Of a stretch of 64,000 bases of DNA, positions 26,685-34,927 are shown one piece after another. A model generated the notes under the pieces. It made no database searches. It was not told the DNA's origin and saw only the letters and a list, made by a program, of their open reading frames with translations. Both the position numbers and the translations under genes were made by a program. The stretch lies in NCBI RefSeq assembly GCF_002844595.1, contig NZ_PJNW01000007.1:1-64000 (forward strand). The letters are read 5' to 3'. Every line of letters begins with the position of its first letter. Position 1 is the stretch's first letter. The DNA comes from Pleomorphomonas diazotrophica (lineage in GTDB: Bacteria > Pseudomonadota > Alphaproteobacteria > Rhizobiales > Pleomorphomonadaceae).

Positions 26685-27032
26685 ATGACCTTGCAGTATC
26701 TTCTCATCATCAGCCACGACGCCGACTTCCAGCCGACCGAAAGCCTCGTCGGCGACATCTTCGGCTGGATCGAAGACACCACGGCGCGGGGCAAGCGCAT
26801 CGCCGGCAAGCCCCTGCAGCCGGCCGACACGGCGCAGACCATCCGGATCCGCGACGGCAAGGAGCAAATCGTCAGCGGCCCGTTCTCCGACTCGGCCGAG
26901 CAGATGTGCGCCTTCGAGCTGGTGGACTGCCGCGACCAGGACGAGGCGCTGGAGCTGGCACGCCGGCATCCAATGGCAACGGCAGCGACCATCGAGGTGC
27001 GGCCGGTCTGGATGGAGCGAGAGTCAGAATAG
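26685..27032 (+). CDS. YciI/DGPF-domain protein
   Basis: 115 aa. 'LQYLLIISHDADFQPTESLVGDIFGWIEDTTARGKRIAGKPLQP' and 'DGKEQIVSGPFSDSAEQMCAFELVDCRDQDEALELARRHP' match the YCII-related/DGPF family, dimeric ferredoxin-fold proteins of unknown function often linked to ECF sigma factors. ATG 26685 is the conventional start; TTG 26691 has a better placed GGAG and would give the more typical (M)QYLL N-terminus. It follows the ArsR-SRPBCC gene by about 80 bases. Confidence 0.85.
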   Translation: MTLQYLLIISHDADFQPTESLVGDIFGWIEDTTARGKRIAGKPLQPADTAQTIRIRDGKEQIVSGPFSDSAEQMCAFELVDCRDQDEALELARRHPMATAATIEVRPVWMERESE

Positions 27033-27116
27033 CAAGGCCCGATCCTGCCCCCAAAGCGACCGGATGACGCCGCATTTGGCCTCTATCCAGCCGTCGGGGC
27101 AGCAAGGGAGAGCTTT

Positions 27117-28088
27117 ATGCGCGGAAAGAAAATCCTGGGTGGCGTCGTTCTCGTCGGCATCGCCGTCTACCTCCTCAACGCCTCCTGGCTGGCCGCGCCG
27201 TCGTCGCCCGGCACGCCGCGCATCCTCGCCCATCGCGGCGTCCACCAGACCTATTCGCGCGTCGGTCTCGACGCCGAGACCTGCACGGCGGCCCGCATGG
27301 ACCCGCCCAGCCATGAGTTCATGGAGAACACCATCCCCTCCATGCGCGCCGCCTTCGCGGCCGGCGCCGACGTAGTGGAGCTCGACGTCCATCTGACGCC
27401 GGACAAGGTGTTCGCCGTGCTGCACGACTGGACGGTCGACTGCCGCACCGAGGGCCAGGGCGTCACCGAGGAAACGCCGTGGACGACGCTGAAGACGCTG
27501 GACGTCGGCTATGGCTACACCGCCGACGGCGGCAAGAGCTTTCCCCTGCGCGGCAAGGGCGTCGGCCTGATGCCTCGCCTTGAGGACGTCTACGCCGCCT
27601 TCCCGGACGGCTCCTTCCTGGTCAACTTCAAGAGCCGCCGCGTCGAGGAGGGCGAGGCGCTGGCCGCCATGCTCAAGGCCGACCCCAAGGCGCGCGCCGC
27701 CACCTTCGGCGTCTATGGCGGATCCGAGCCGACGCAGGCGGCGCTCAAGGCGGTGCCCGGCCTCAAGGGTTTCGACCGGACGATGCTCAAGGCCTGCCTG
27801 TTGCCCTACGAGGCCTATGGCTGGACCGGCATCGTGCCAAGTGGTTGCCGCAACACCATTGTCGCCCTGCCGGTCGACTACGCGCCCTATGCCTGGGGCT
27901 GGCCGCACCGCTTCATGCAACGCATGCGCGACGCCGGCAGCGAGGTGATCCTGGTCGGCCCCTATGGCGGCGATTTCTCCACCGGCATCGACACACCGGA
28001 GCAGGCCGCCAAGGTCCCCAAGGGGTTCGACGGCTACGTCTGGACCAACAAGGTCGAGACCATCGGGCCGCTCCTGAAGGGCAGATGA
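27117..28088 (+). CDS. Membrane-anchored glycerophosphodiester phosphodiesterase family protein
   Basis: 323 aa. The N-terminal helix (residues 5-22) acts as membrane anchor or uncleaved signal. The GDPD barrel opens with ILAHRGVHQ (His39, Arg40), then 'EFMENTIPSMRAAFAAGADVVELDVHLTPDKVFAVLHDWTVDCRTEG' with the conserved Glu, Glu-x-Asp and His. Family enzymes split glycerophosphodiesters to glycerol-3-phosphate plus an alcohol, here outside the cytoplasm. A copy lacking these catalytic N-terminal residues lies at 32051-32770. The IS630-type element begins about 40 bases downstream. Confidence 0.9.
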   Translation: MRGKKILGGVVLVGIAVYLLNASWLAAPSSPGTPRILAHRGVHQTYSRVGLDAETCTAARMDPPSHEFMENTIPSMRAAFAAGADVVELDVHLTPDKVFAVLHDWTVDCRTEGQGVTEETPWTTLKTLDVGYGYTADGGKSFPLRGKGVGLMPRLEDVYAAFPDGSFLVNFKSRRVEEGEALAAMLKADPKARAATFGVYGGSEPTQAALKAVPGLKGFDRTMLKACLLPYEAYGWTGIVPSGCRNTIVALPVDYAPYAWGWPHRFMQRMRDAGSEVILVGPYGGDFSTGIDTPEQAAKVPKGFDGYVWTNKVETIGPLLKGR

Positions 28089-28156
28089 GCGCGCTCACGC
28101 CGAGTGCAGGTCATGCCCGGTCATACCTGTCGGGGAAGTTCTGGAGCACGTCCGGC

Positions 28157-28837
28157 TTAATCCGGTTCATATCCTGCGACTGCGAAGTAGTTTGCACATT
28201 CGTTCGGACTGAAGAGCGGGATGGCGGCTCCAACGGCATCCCAGAGCGCGCTGACGGTTCGCTCCGCCTTGCCGCGCAGGACCGCTTTCAGTTTGGAGAA
28301 AGCCATTTCTATCGGGCTGAAGTCCGGGCTGTTGGGCAGCAGGTAGTGTAGCTCGGCACCGGCCCGCTCGATTGCCAGGCGGACGCCCTCGGCCTTGTGA
28401 GCGGGCAGATTGTCCATCACCACGATGTCGCCGGGCGACAACGTTGGGACCAGCACTTGCTCGACGTAGGCGCGGAAAGCGGCGCCGTTCATCGCGCCAT
28501 CGAGAACCAGCGGTGCCGTCATGCCGCTCAGACGCAAGGCGCCGGTGAATGGGGTGGTTTTCCAATGACTATGAGGGATTGCGGCTCGGCAGCGTTCGCC
28601 CCGCAATGCTCGTCCGCGCTGGCGCGCCATCTTGGTCGATAATCCGGTCTCATCAATAAAGACCAAGCGTCCCGGGTCGAGATCAGGTTGGCCATCAAAC
28701 CACGCTTGGCGCCGCGTTATGAGGTCCGCCCGCTCCTGCTCCAGTGCGTGTGCGGTCTTTTTTTGAATGTCCAGCCACGACGGCCGAGCCAGATGCTCAA
28801 GGCACTGCGGCCGATAACGACTTCGCCTCCACAGCAA
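28157..28837 (-). CDS. IS630 transposase, catalytic (DDE) part
   Basis: 226 codons covering the C-terminal two thirds. The DDE residues are present: VFIDETGLSTKM, then DIVVMDNLPAHKAEGV, and Glu in SPDFSPIEMAFSKLK. The end is the usual 'FSPNECANYFAVAGYEPD'. The apparent start MLWRRSRYRP is not real protein. The natural reading joins from the other frame (ALSIWLGRRGWTF) at a run of seven A then G (28764 down to 28757), a typical A_AAA_AAG -1 slippage site. Confidence 0.8.
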   Translation of the reverse strand: MLWRRSRYRPQCLEHLARPSWLDIQKKTAHALEQERADLITRRQAWFDGQPDLDPGRLVFIDETGLSTKMARQRGRALRGERCRAAIPHSHWKTTPFTGALRLSGMTAPLVLDGAMNGAAFRAYVEQVLVPTLSPGDIVVMDNLPAHKAEGVRLAIERAGAELHYLLPNSPDFSPIEMAFSKLKAVLRGKAERTVSALWDAVGAAIPLFSPNECANYFAVAGYEPD

Positions 28838-29099
28838 GGCGGATCACCATCTCGTCGAGCGTGATGTCCTTCTGCCCTTCGATCATCTCGAACACGAAGG
28901 TCTCATACGGATCGAGGCGGGAACCGCGCCGCCAACCCTGAGCGCGTGCTGACCGCTCGCCCAGCTTCGCTCTGCCGATCCACCGGATCGCCGTCGAAAC
29001 GCCGACCCCGAACCGGGCAGCGGCTTGACGCGCCGAAAGTCCATCCGAAGAAGCCTGCAAAACCCGAGACCGCAAATCCTCGCTCAGCGCTCTGGCCAT
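28797..29099 (-). CDS. IS630 transposase, N-terminal HTH part, frame-broken
   Basis: 100 codons starting MARALSEDLRSRVLQASSDGLSARQAAARFGVGVSTAIRWIGRAKLG, the paired HTH of IS630 transposases. The frame runs to 'EMVIRLAVEAKSLSAAVP' and stops. The neighbouring frame instead gives EVVIGRSALSIWLGRRGWTF, the expected continuation. A one-base change near 28825-28832 therefore broke this gene before the normal slippage site. Together with the downstream part it would need two -1 shifts to make transposase. Confidence 0.75.
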   Translation of the reverse strand: MARALSEDLRSRVLQASSDGLSARQAAARFGVGVSTAIRWIGRAKLGERSARAQGWRRGSRLDPYETFVFEMIEGQKDITLDEMVIRLAVEAKSLSAAVP

Positions 29100-29200
29100 C
29101 GTTCGCCTCCTTTGAAGTGAACTTTGAATCAGACGCCGCGTCGCGCGTCACTTCACATTTGATTCATCGATCACGGGACGTGCTCCGGCAGAGAATTTGA

Positions 29201-29552
29201 ATCAGAATCTGACTGATTTGGGAATCCCAAACGATTCACTCAGCAAAGGAACCGCTCTAAAACCAGATAAATAGACGGGCTAGGGAGGGCAATCTATAGC
29301 GCTGCCGATGGTCGCTTCTCGGCTGGCTATTCTGCAGATGCAATCTACAAATAACGAAAATATGATATCCTTCAGTAAAATAACGCCAGATGTCTTGGCC
29401 AAGAAGCCAGAACTCAAATGACAGCAAGAAGTGAATCACTATACAGAGACAAAAACAAATAATTACAATATCTACTTTCAGTCATCAGGATTCAAGCGAA
29501 TCTTTGAGAAAACAACCGCAGGAACTCGCGCCAGGTAAAAGTGTGTGAGCTT
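29201..29552. other. AT-richer gap with no supported gene
   Basis: Between the IS630-type element and the acyltransferase. It contains further GANTC sites (29205, 29222, 29233) and runs of low-complexity AT-rich sequence. Small open frames here show no family likeness or RBS. Its base composition matches the acyltransferase gene rather than the GC-rich backbone. Confidence 0.5.
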
Positions 29553-31463
29553 TCAATTCGCCTCCAAAGCAGGTAATAATTGCGGGATAATGGCGGCAGA
29601 GAGCTTCCTGGCGCCGGCAATGCTGAGGTGCGACTGATTGAAATAGAGCACGCCAAAATTCGGATCATAACCCGGACAAAGGTCAGTGTTGCAGAGCACC
29701 GGGACAGGGTCGACAACTGTGGCACCAGTGGTAGCACTTATTTCACTCACCATTACTCTATAGTTCCGCAGATGCAATTCCACATCGTCCCTTGATCTAC
29801 CCCATGAGGAAAGAGCCTCGACATTGTCTGCGCGCAGGCTGAGCGCGGCAGGCGGGTCATAGTCCTGGTTTGGTATGGGTCCAATCAGGATCACCTTTTT
29901 GCCGGCAACCTCAAGCGCCTGTACCGACTGCTTCAAACCGCTCTCGATCATATCCTGACGGTCGGCGCCGTAGCCCTCCAAGGCCGCCACCATGATCACA
30001 GTCCTGATCGCCGGATCTGCTGTCAGCCCCTCAAGCGAGGCAATATTCTGCTCAGCGCAGTTGGGCCGCTTGATGGAATAGTAGCCCATGACCGGTGGGC
30101 AGGCCGAGGTCGTGATTTCCCTGATGCCGGCGCCGCGAGCGGCCAACTGGTCCCCGAGCGTGTAGGCGAGTTCGGCTCCGTGACTGTCTCCCCAGACCGC
30201 AACCGATGCGCCGGCCCCGCCAAGCACGCATGACGACTGGTAGGACCTCACCGTCCCGCCGCCGAAATGACAGCGTTTGCGCTCCGGGTTGAAGTCCCGA
30301 TCTGCATTGGCCAGTTCATGGGCCTGCGCGGAAAACCTTTGTTCCAATCCACCGGTGACTGCGATGAGCCCTCCGACAGCCGCGAAGCAGGCGATGGTGG
30401 CAACGCCAAGGCGCAGGACAGGCAAACTTGGAAATCCGCGGATGAAGCGTTTTTCAACCCCGACATAGGTCAGCCACGCCAGCGCAACTGCCCCTACCAT
30501 CAAGATAGAAGCTGTGCCGAGTGTCAGCGGACCATTGTTGTAATGCTTGGCGAACACCAGAACTGGCCAATGCCAAAGGTAGAGCGAGTACGACAGGTTG
30601 CCAAAAAACAGGAAAGGCGGGCCGCTTATCAGTTTTCCGCCGAGGGTTTCGGTGGACTGGCCAGCCGCGATGACCAGCACAGTGCCGATGCAAGGGGCCA
30701 GCGCGATATAGCCGGGAAACAGCATGGTCTCGGCATCAATCAGCAGCAGCGACACCCCGATCAGCGCCAGGCCGAGCAGCGACAGAGCGTTGCGACCCGC
30801 TTGACCCACCCGCGAGAGCAGGTCAGGTCTGGCCGCAACCAGCGCGCCAAGCAGCAGTTCATAGGCCCGGCTGAACGGCAGATAAAACGACCAGGGCTGC
30901 GACATCATCCCACCAACCACGCTGGCGGCCAGGGACAACGCCACCAGTACCAGAAGGGCGGGCACAAGCATGGAGCGCCACCTTTTCCAGACCAGCGCCA
31001 GAAAGAGCGGGAACACGATGTAGAACTGTTCCTCGACTGCTAACGACCAAGTGTGGAGAAGTGGATGATACTCAGCCGCGGAGCCGAAATAGTCCGATGT
31101 CAGATAGAATATGACATTCGATGAGAACAGCATCGTCGCCGCGGACGTGATGCCCAGTTTCCTCATGTCTCCTGCAGAAAGCAGGAACATCCCGGCGATC
31201 AGGCTCGCGGTGAGCACCACAATCAAAGCCGGCATCAGGCGTCGTAGGCGTCGTTGATAGAAACCCGTCAGGGAGTATGTCCCCGCAGCATTTTCCTTCA
31301 GCAGTATCTTGGTGATCAGAAAGCCCGAGATCACGAAGAAAATATCGACGCCTACGAATCCGCCCTTTAGCCCAGTCGCCCCAGCATGGTAGGCAACAAC
31401 ACTCAGAACAGCGATGGCACGAAGCCCCTGGATGTCCGATCGAAAGGGGAGAAAGCCGCTCAT
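29553..31463 (-). CDS. OafA/YrhL-type acyltransferase with C-terminal SGNH domain
   Basis: 636 aa from ATG 31463 (GAGGG RBS). The N-terminal acyltransferase-3 domain has about ten helices, with 'FRSDIQGLRAIAVLSVVAYHAG' (active His26), 'GGFVGVDIFFVISGFLIT' and 'HTWSLAVEEQFY'. The C-terminal SGNH-like domain shows GDSHGAEL (nucleophile Ser) and NQSHLSIAGARKL. At the last motif the usual Asp three residues before His is Asn. Such proteins O-acetylate LPS or exopolysaccharide. The lower GC, IS630-type element on one side and IS5-type remnant on the other indicate acquisition by transfer. Confidence 0.93.
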   Translation of the reverse strand: MSGFLPFRSDIQGLRAIAVLSVVAYHAGATGLKGGFVGVDIFFVISGFLITKILLKENAAGTYSLTGFYQRRLRRLMPALIVVLTASLIAGMFLLSAGDMRKLGITSAATMLFSSNVIFYLTSDYFGSAAEYHPLLHTWSLAVEEQFYIVFPLFLALVWKRWRSMLVPALLVLVALSLAASVVGGMMSQPWSFYLPFSRAYELLLGALVAARPDLLSRVGQAGRNALSLLGLALIGVSLLLIDAETMLFPGYIALAPCIGTVLVIAAGQSTETLGGKLISGPPFLFFGNLSYSLYLWHWPVLVFAKHYNNGPLTLGTASILMVGAVALAWLTYVGVEKRFIRGFPSLPVLRLGVATIACFAAVGGLIAVTGGLEQRFSAQAHELANADRDFNPERKRCHFGGGTVRSYQSSCVLGGAGASVAVWGDSHGAELAYTLGDQLAARGAGIREITTSACPPVMGYYSIKRPNCAEQNIASLEGLTADPAIRTVIMVAALEGYGADRQDMIESGLKQSVQALEVAGKKVILIGPIPNQDYDPPAALSLRADNVEALSSWGRSRDDVELHLRNYRVMVSEISATTGATVVDPVPVLCNTDLCPGYDPNFGVLYFNQSHLSIAGARKLSAAIIPQLLPALEAN

Positions 31464-31589
31464 GTTGCCCTCACGCAAGCATGGTTGAATTAGTAGCCGC
31501 AATTTCTTGCAGCGGCTACATCGAAATGACAACACCTGAGTGTCTGTCCGGGAACATATTGATTCAGATGAATCTTTTATGATTCAAGA

Positions 31590-31808
31590 GAGATGGTCTG
31601 GTTCCCAGGGAAGCGCCACCAATGTGGACAGCCGAAAACCGTGCTCGCTATGACTGCCGCCGCCTGCGCTATCCATCTGCCCTGACCGACGAGGAGTGGT
31701 CGCTGATCGTGCCACGCCTTCCGCCGGCCAAGCGCGGCAGCAACAAGCGCACGATGAACCTGTGCGAGATCGTCAACGGGCTGATATACATTGTGAGCAC
31801 CGACGGCC
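31590..31808 (+). mobile_element. Remnant of an IS5-family element (transposase N-terminus)
   Basis: The sequence GAGATGGTCTGGTTCCCAGG before the start resembles an IS5-group terminal region. From 31622 the frame reads MWTAENRARYDCRRLRYPSA, LTDEEWSLIVPRLPPAKRG, then NLCEIVNGLIYIVST, the first 60 or so residues of an IS5-type transposase. Similarity stops at about 31808, where the TSUP fragment begins without a gap. No DDE part or right end is present. Confidence 0.8.
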
Positions 31809-32050
31809 GCTGCCCTCCGACCTCACGCCTGCCACGCTGACGCTGCTCAACTATCTGTGGGGCGGCCTGTTCGTCTCGGCCCTTGGTGCCGCTCTGCCTG
31901 ATGACGGCACCGGCCTATGGCATCGGCCTGTGGGCCGGCGCCCGCCTGTTCGGCGTCGCCTCCGAGGCGATCTTCCGCCGCATCTGCCTTGGCATGATCG
32001 CCCTCGCCGTCGTCATCGGCCTGCCGCTGCTCGACGGCCTGCTGCGCTGA
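31809..32050 (+). pseudogene. Truncated, frameshifted copy of the TSUP permease gene
   Basis: It begins with the equivalent of TSUP residues 3-13 (LPSDLTPATLTLL). It jumps, at the repeated word CGCTGACGCTGCTC, to the last quarter (NYLWGGLFVSAL...). One extra base after 'GTCTCGGCCCTT' shifts the frame, while the true frame ends ...RRICLGMIALAVVIGLPLLDGLLR like the intact gene at 25031. The deletion between short direct repeats removed most membrane helices. Confidence 0.85.
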
Positions 32051-32770
32051 GCGCAAGACGCCGCATTTGCCACCCTGACACCGGACAAGGCGTTCGCCGT
32101 GCTGCACGACTGGACGGTCGACTGCCGCACCGAGGGCCAGGGCGTCACCGAGGAAACGCCGTGGACGACGCTGAAGACGTTGGACGTCGGCTATGGCTAC
32201 ACCGCCGACGGCGGCAAGACTTATCCCCTGCGCGGCAAGGGCGTCGGCCTGATGCCTCGCCTCGAAGACGTCTACGCCGCCTTCCCGGAAGGCTCCTTCC
32301 TGGTCAACTTCAAGAGCCGGCGCGTCGAGGAGGGCGAGGCGCTGGCCGCCATGCTCAAGGCCGATCCGGGCGCGCGCGCTGCCACCTTCGGCATCTATGG
32401 CGGATCCGAGCCGACGCAGGCGGTGCTCAGGGCGGTGCCCGGCCTCAAGGGCTTCGACCGAACGATGCTCAAGGCCTGCCTGCTGCCTTACGAACTCTAC
32501 GACTGGACCGGCATCGTGCCAAGTGGCTGCCGCAACACGATCGTCGCCCTGCCGGTCGACTACGCGCCCTATGCCTGGGGCTGGCCGCACCGCTTCATGC
32601 GACGCATGCGCGACGCCGGCAGCGAGGTGATCCTGGTCGGCCCCTATGGCGGCGATTTCTCCACCGGCATCGACACGCCGGAGCAGGCCGCCGCGATTCC
32701 CAAGGGCTTCGACGGCTACGTCTGGACCAACAAGGTCGAGACCATCGGGCCGCTGCTCAAGGGCAAGTGA
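32051..32770 (+). pseudogene. 5'-truncated copy of the GDPD gene
   Basis: It joins after GACGCCGCATTTGCC, a word also found just upstream of the intact gene (27068). It then enters the coding sequence at LTPDKAFAVLHDWTVDCRTEG and stays open to the normal end GPLLKGK. A GTG at 32099 could start a 223-residue product, but the anchor, the HR pair and the Glu-x-Asp metal site are missing, so it cannot be an active enzyme. It differs from the 27117 copy by scattered, mostly silent changes. It ends one base before the Rrf2 gene. Confidence 0.85.
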
Positions 32771-32771
32771 T

Positions 32772-33233
32772 TCAAGCGTCAGCGCAGCTTAAGCCCACAT
32801 TGAGACCCAGCGCGGCGGCGCGGGAGGCGAAGTCGTCGCGCAGGTCGGACACGCGGATCTCGGCGAAGCGCCGGAGCAGCAGCGCCCGCGCCTCGTCCAG
32901 CGTCTGGCGCAGCGCCGTGTTGACGGCCTGTTCGACGAGGCATTGCGGCTGGTCGTCGGCAAGGCCCAGCGCGAAGATCTCAGGCGATCCCACCGCGTCA
33001 TAGACGTCGCGCAAGGTCATCTCGGCGAGCGGCCGGCCCAGCATCCAGCCGCCGCCATGCCCGCGTTCGGAGACGACATAGCCGCCCTCGCGCAACCCGG
33101 CCAGCGTGCGCCGGACCAGCGCCGGGTTGGTGCCGAGCATGCCGGCGATCTCCTCCGACGTCATCGGGCGTTGCTGCTCCTCCATGTGGAGCAGCACGTG
33201 CAGCATGCGCGACAGGCGGCCGTCGTGCCTCAT
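32772..33233 (-). CDS. Rrf2-family transcriptional regulator
   Basis: 153 aa. The winged HTH has 'RLSRMLHVLLHMEEQQRPMTSEEIAGMLGTNPALVRRTLAGLREGGYVVSERGHGGGWMLGRPLAEMTLRDVYDAVG', typical of Rrf2 proteins. The three closely spaced Cys of Fe-S cluster members (IscR/NsrR) are absent, placing it nearer the YwnA/redox-Cys type. It is divergent from the MFS gene at 33350, and arms AAGTTAC/GTAACTT in the shared gap are candidate binding sites. Confidence 0.92.
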   Translation of the reverse strand: MRHDGRLSRMLHVLLHMEEQQRPMTSEEIAGMLGTNPALVRRTLAGLREGGYVVSERGHGGGWMLGRPLAEMTLRDVYDAVGSPEIFALGLADDQPQCLVEQAVNTALRQTLDEARALLLRRFAEIRVSDLRDDFASRAAALGLNVGLSCADA

Positions 33234-33277
33234 CGTGTTCCCTCCTGAATCGCTCGGACCCTATCACGAAACAACAG

Positions 33278-33316
33278 AAGTTACATGAGCCGTTGACGCG
33301 CCCTAATTCGTAACTT
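33278..33316. promoter_or_regulatory. Candidate Rrf2 binding dyad in Rrf2-MFS promoter gap
   Basis: AAGTTAC (33278-33284) and GTAACTT (33310-33316) are perfect inverted 7-mers 25 bases apart. Their centres are 32 bases apart, about three helical turns. TTGACG at 33293 and an AT-rich stretch after it could be the MFS promoter, placing the dyad around it. Confidence 0.4.
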
Positions 33317-33349
33317 ATCAAGTTTCGAGATATCACAGCGAGGCCCGTC

Positions 33350-34792
33350 ATGTCTGCTGCATCGTTCCCCGAGGTCCGCCGCCCACGCCTGGCGCTCGCC
33401 CTCGCGCTGTTCGCCGCCGCCACGACCATCATGGACATTTCCCTCTCGATCATCTCGCTGCCGGCCATCGGCCGCGACCTCATCCCCGACCCCACGACAT
33501 TGGCGCTGGTGCCGCTCGCCTTCTCGCTGGCCTTCGCCCTGGGGCTGCTGCCCTTCGGCCGGCTCGGCGATCTCGTCGGCAGGCGGCAGGTACTGCTCGC
33601 CGGCGGGGCCGTCTGGGTCGTCGCCAGCCTCATGATGGCGCTGGCCTCCTCCATCGCCATCCTCTTGGCGAGCCGGCTCCTGGCCGGCTTTGCCGGCGCC
33701 GCCCTGTTGCCGCAGGCCATGGCGCTGGCCGCCCGGCTCGGTCCGTCCGGCGGGCCGGCAAGCGGCATCGGTCTCTTCATCGCCACCACCGCCTGCGGTT
33801 CCATCCTCAGCCCCATCCTCGGCGGCGCGGTGCTGGCGCTCGACCCTGCCGGGCTCGGCTGGCGGCTGATCTTCCTCTACCAGGGGCTGGCCGGCCTTCT
33901 CATTGTCGCGGGCGGTTTCCCCACCCTGCCCGACACCGAGAAGAGCCGCGCCGGCTTCGACAGCCTGGGCACCCTCCTGTTCTCGCTCGCCATTCTTCTC
34001 GTCGTGGTGCCGCTCGCCGTCGGCCGGCTCGCCGGCTGGCCGGCCTGGATTGCGCTGCCGATCGTCGCCGCCCTGCCGATCGCCCTCCTGCTTCGCCGCC
34101 ATCTCGGCCGCGCCGCCGCCTTGGGCAAGCCGCAGATCCTGCCGGCGTCGCTGGTCAGCCAGCCACTGGTGGTGGGCGCCGTGGCGCTGACCGCCGTCGT
34201 CTTCACCACCAGCCCCGGCATCTTCGTCGCCATGTCCACAGCCCTGCAAGCCGGCGTCGGCCTGCCGCCGGACATCGCCGGCGCCGTGCTCGCCGCCTTC
34301 CCGTCCGGCGTGCTGACCGCCTCGCTCGTCGTCGCCCGCCTCAAGGGGCAACCGATCGACCGCCAGCTCACTCTGGGAGCTTTGGTGTTCGTCCTGGGCA
34401 TGCTGGCAACCCGCACTCTTTTCGGAACCACCTCACCCGCGCCGATTGCCTTCGCGGCCACGCTGTGCCTCGGCGGCCTCGGCATGGGCACGCTGGTCAA
34501 CGCCCTGTTCCGAGCGGTGATGGCCGCCTCGCCCTCCGCCGATCACGGCGCGGCGGCCGGCGTGCAGCAGGCCTTCCAGCAGGTGGGCGCCGCCCTCGGC
34601 TTCGCCGTGGTCGACCTCGTCTTCCAGAATGCCCGCCTCGCCGCCCTCGCGGAGGGAGCGGGCACGGCCGAGGCCTTCAGGATCGCGGGCGCCGAGGCCT
34701 GCCTCTATCCCATCGCCGTCTTCGCCCTGATGATCGCCGGCCCTCTTCTCCGCCGCCTCGTCCGAAAACCGGCTGTTACCACCGGGGAATGA
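33350..34792 (+). CDS. MFS transporter, DHA2-like (14-helix drug efflux type)
   Basis: 480 aa, length and hydropathy as in 14-helix DHA2 pumps. The early segment 'ATTIMDISLSIISLPAIGRDL' has the motif C-like Asp in helix 1. 'GRLGDLVGRRQVLLAGG' is motif A between helices 2 and 3, and 'RLLAGFAGAALLPQAMALAARL' follows. It probably exports a small toxic compound with proton antiport. It is divergent from the Rrf2 regulator, its likely repressor. Confidence 0.92.
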   Translation: MSAASFPEVRRPRLALALALFAAATTIMDISLSIISLPAIGRDLIPDPTTLALVPLAFSLAFALGLLPFGRLGDLVGRRQVLLAGGAVWVVASLMMALASSIAILLASRLLAGFAGAALLPQAMALAARLGPSGGPASGIGLFIATTACGSILSPILGGAVLALDPAGLGWRLIFLYQGLAGLLIVAGGFPTLPDTEKSRAGFDSLGTLLFSLAILLVVVPLAVGRLAGWPAWIALPIVAALPIALLLRRHLGRAAALGKPQILPASLVSQPLVVGAVALTAVVFTTSPGIFVAMSTALQAGVGLPPDIAGAVLAAFPSGVLTASLVVARLKGQPIDRQLTLGALVFVLGMLATRTLFGTTSPAPIAFAATLCLGGLGMGTLVNALFRAVMAASPSADHGAAAGVQQAFQQVGAALGFAVVDLVFQNARLAALAEGAGTAEAFRIAGAEACLYPIAVFALMIAGPLLRRLVRKPAVTTGE

Positions 34793-34927
34793 CCGCCCGC
34801 CGTCATTGACGGCGCCGGCCCTGTCGCCTATGTAGCCACGGACATGCCGGGCGGCCCGCCGCGCCGGCCTTTCGGTGCGCCTTCGCATCGATCCGCGATG
34901 CCTTTTCAGCCCAAAGGAGCGTCCGCC

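Larger units (their letters stand above)
28130..29200 (-). mobile_element. IS630-family insertion sequence, about 1.07 kb, probably inactive
   Basis: Two overlapping transposase frames (28157-29099) are bounded by a matching inverted repeat, GGAGCACGTCC at 28143-28153 and its complement at 29176-29186. The outer bases (AAGTTCT / AATTCTC type) extend the match imperfectly. The exact ends and the TA target duplication could not be fixed by eye. The interior has one programmed-type slippery site and an additional frame break, so the copy is likely dead. Confidence 0.75.

Noticed and set aside
29257-29439. 60-codon minus-strand frame in the AT-rich gap
   Set aside because: No RBS, no family likeness, and composition expected by chance in AT-rich DNA.
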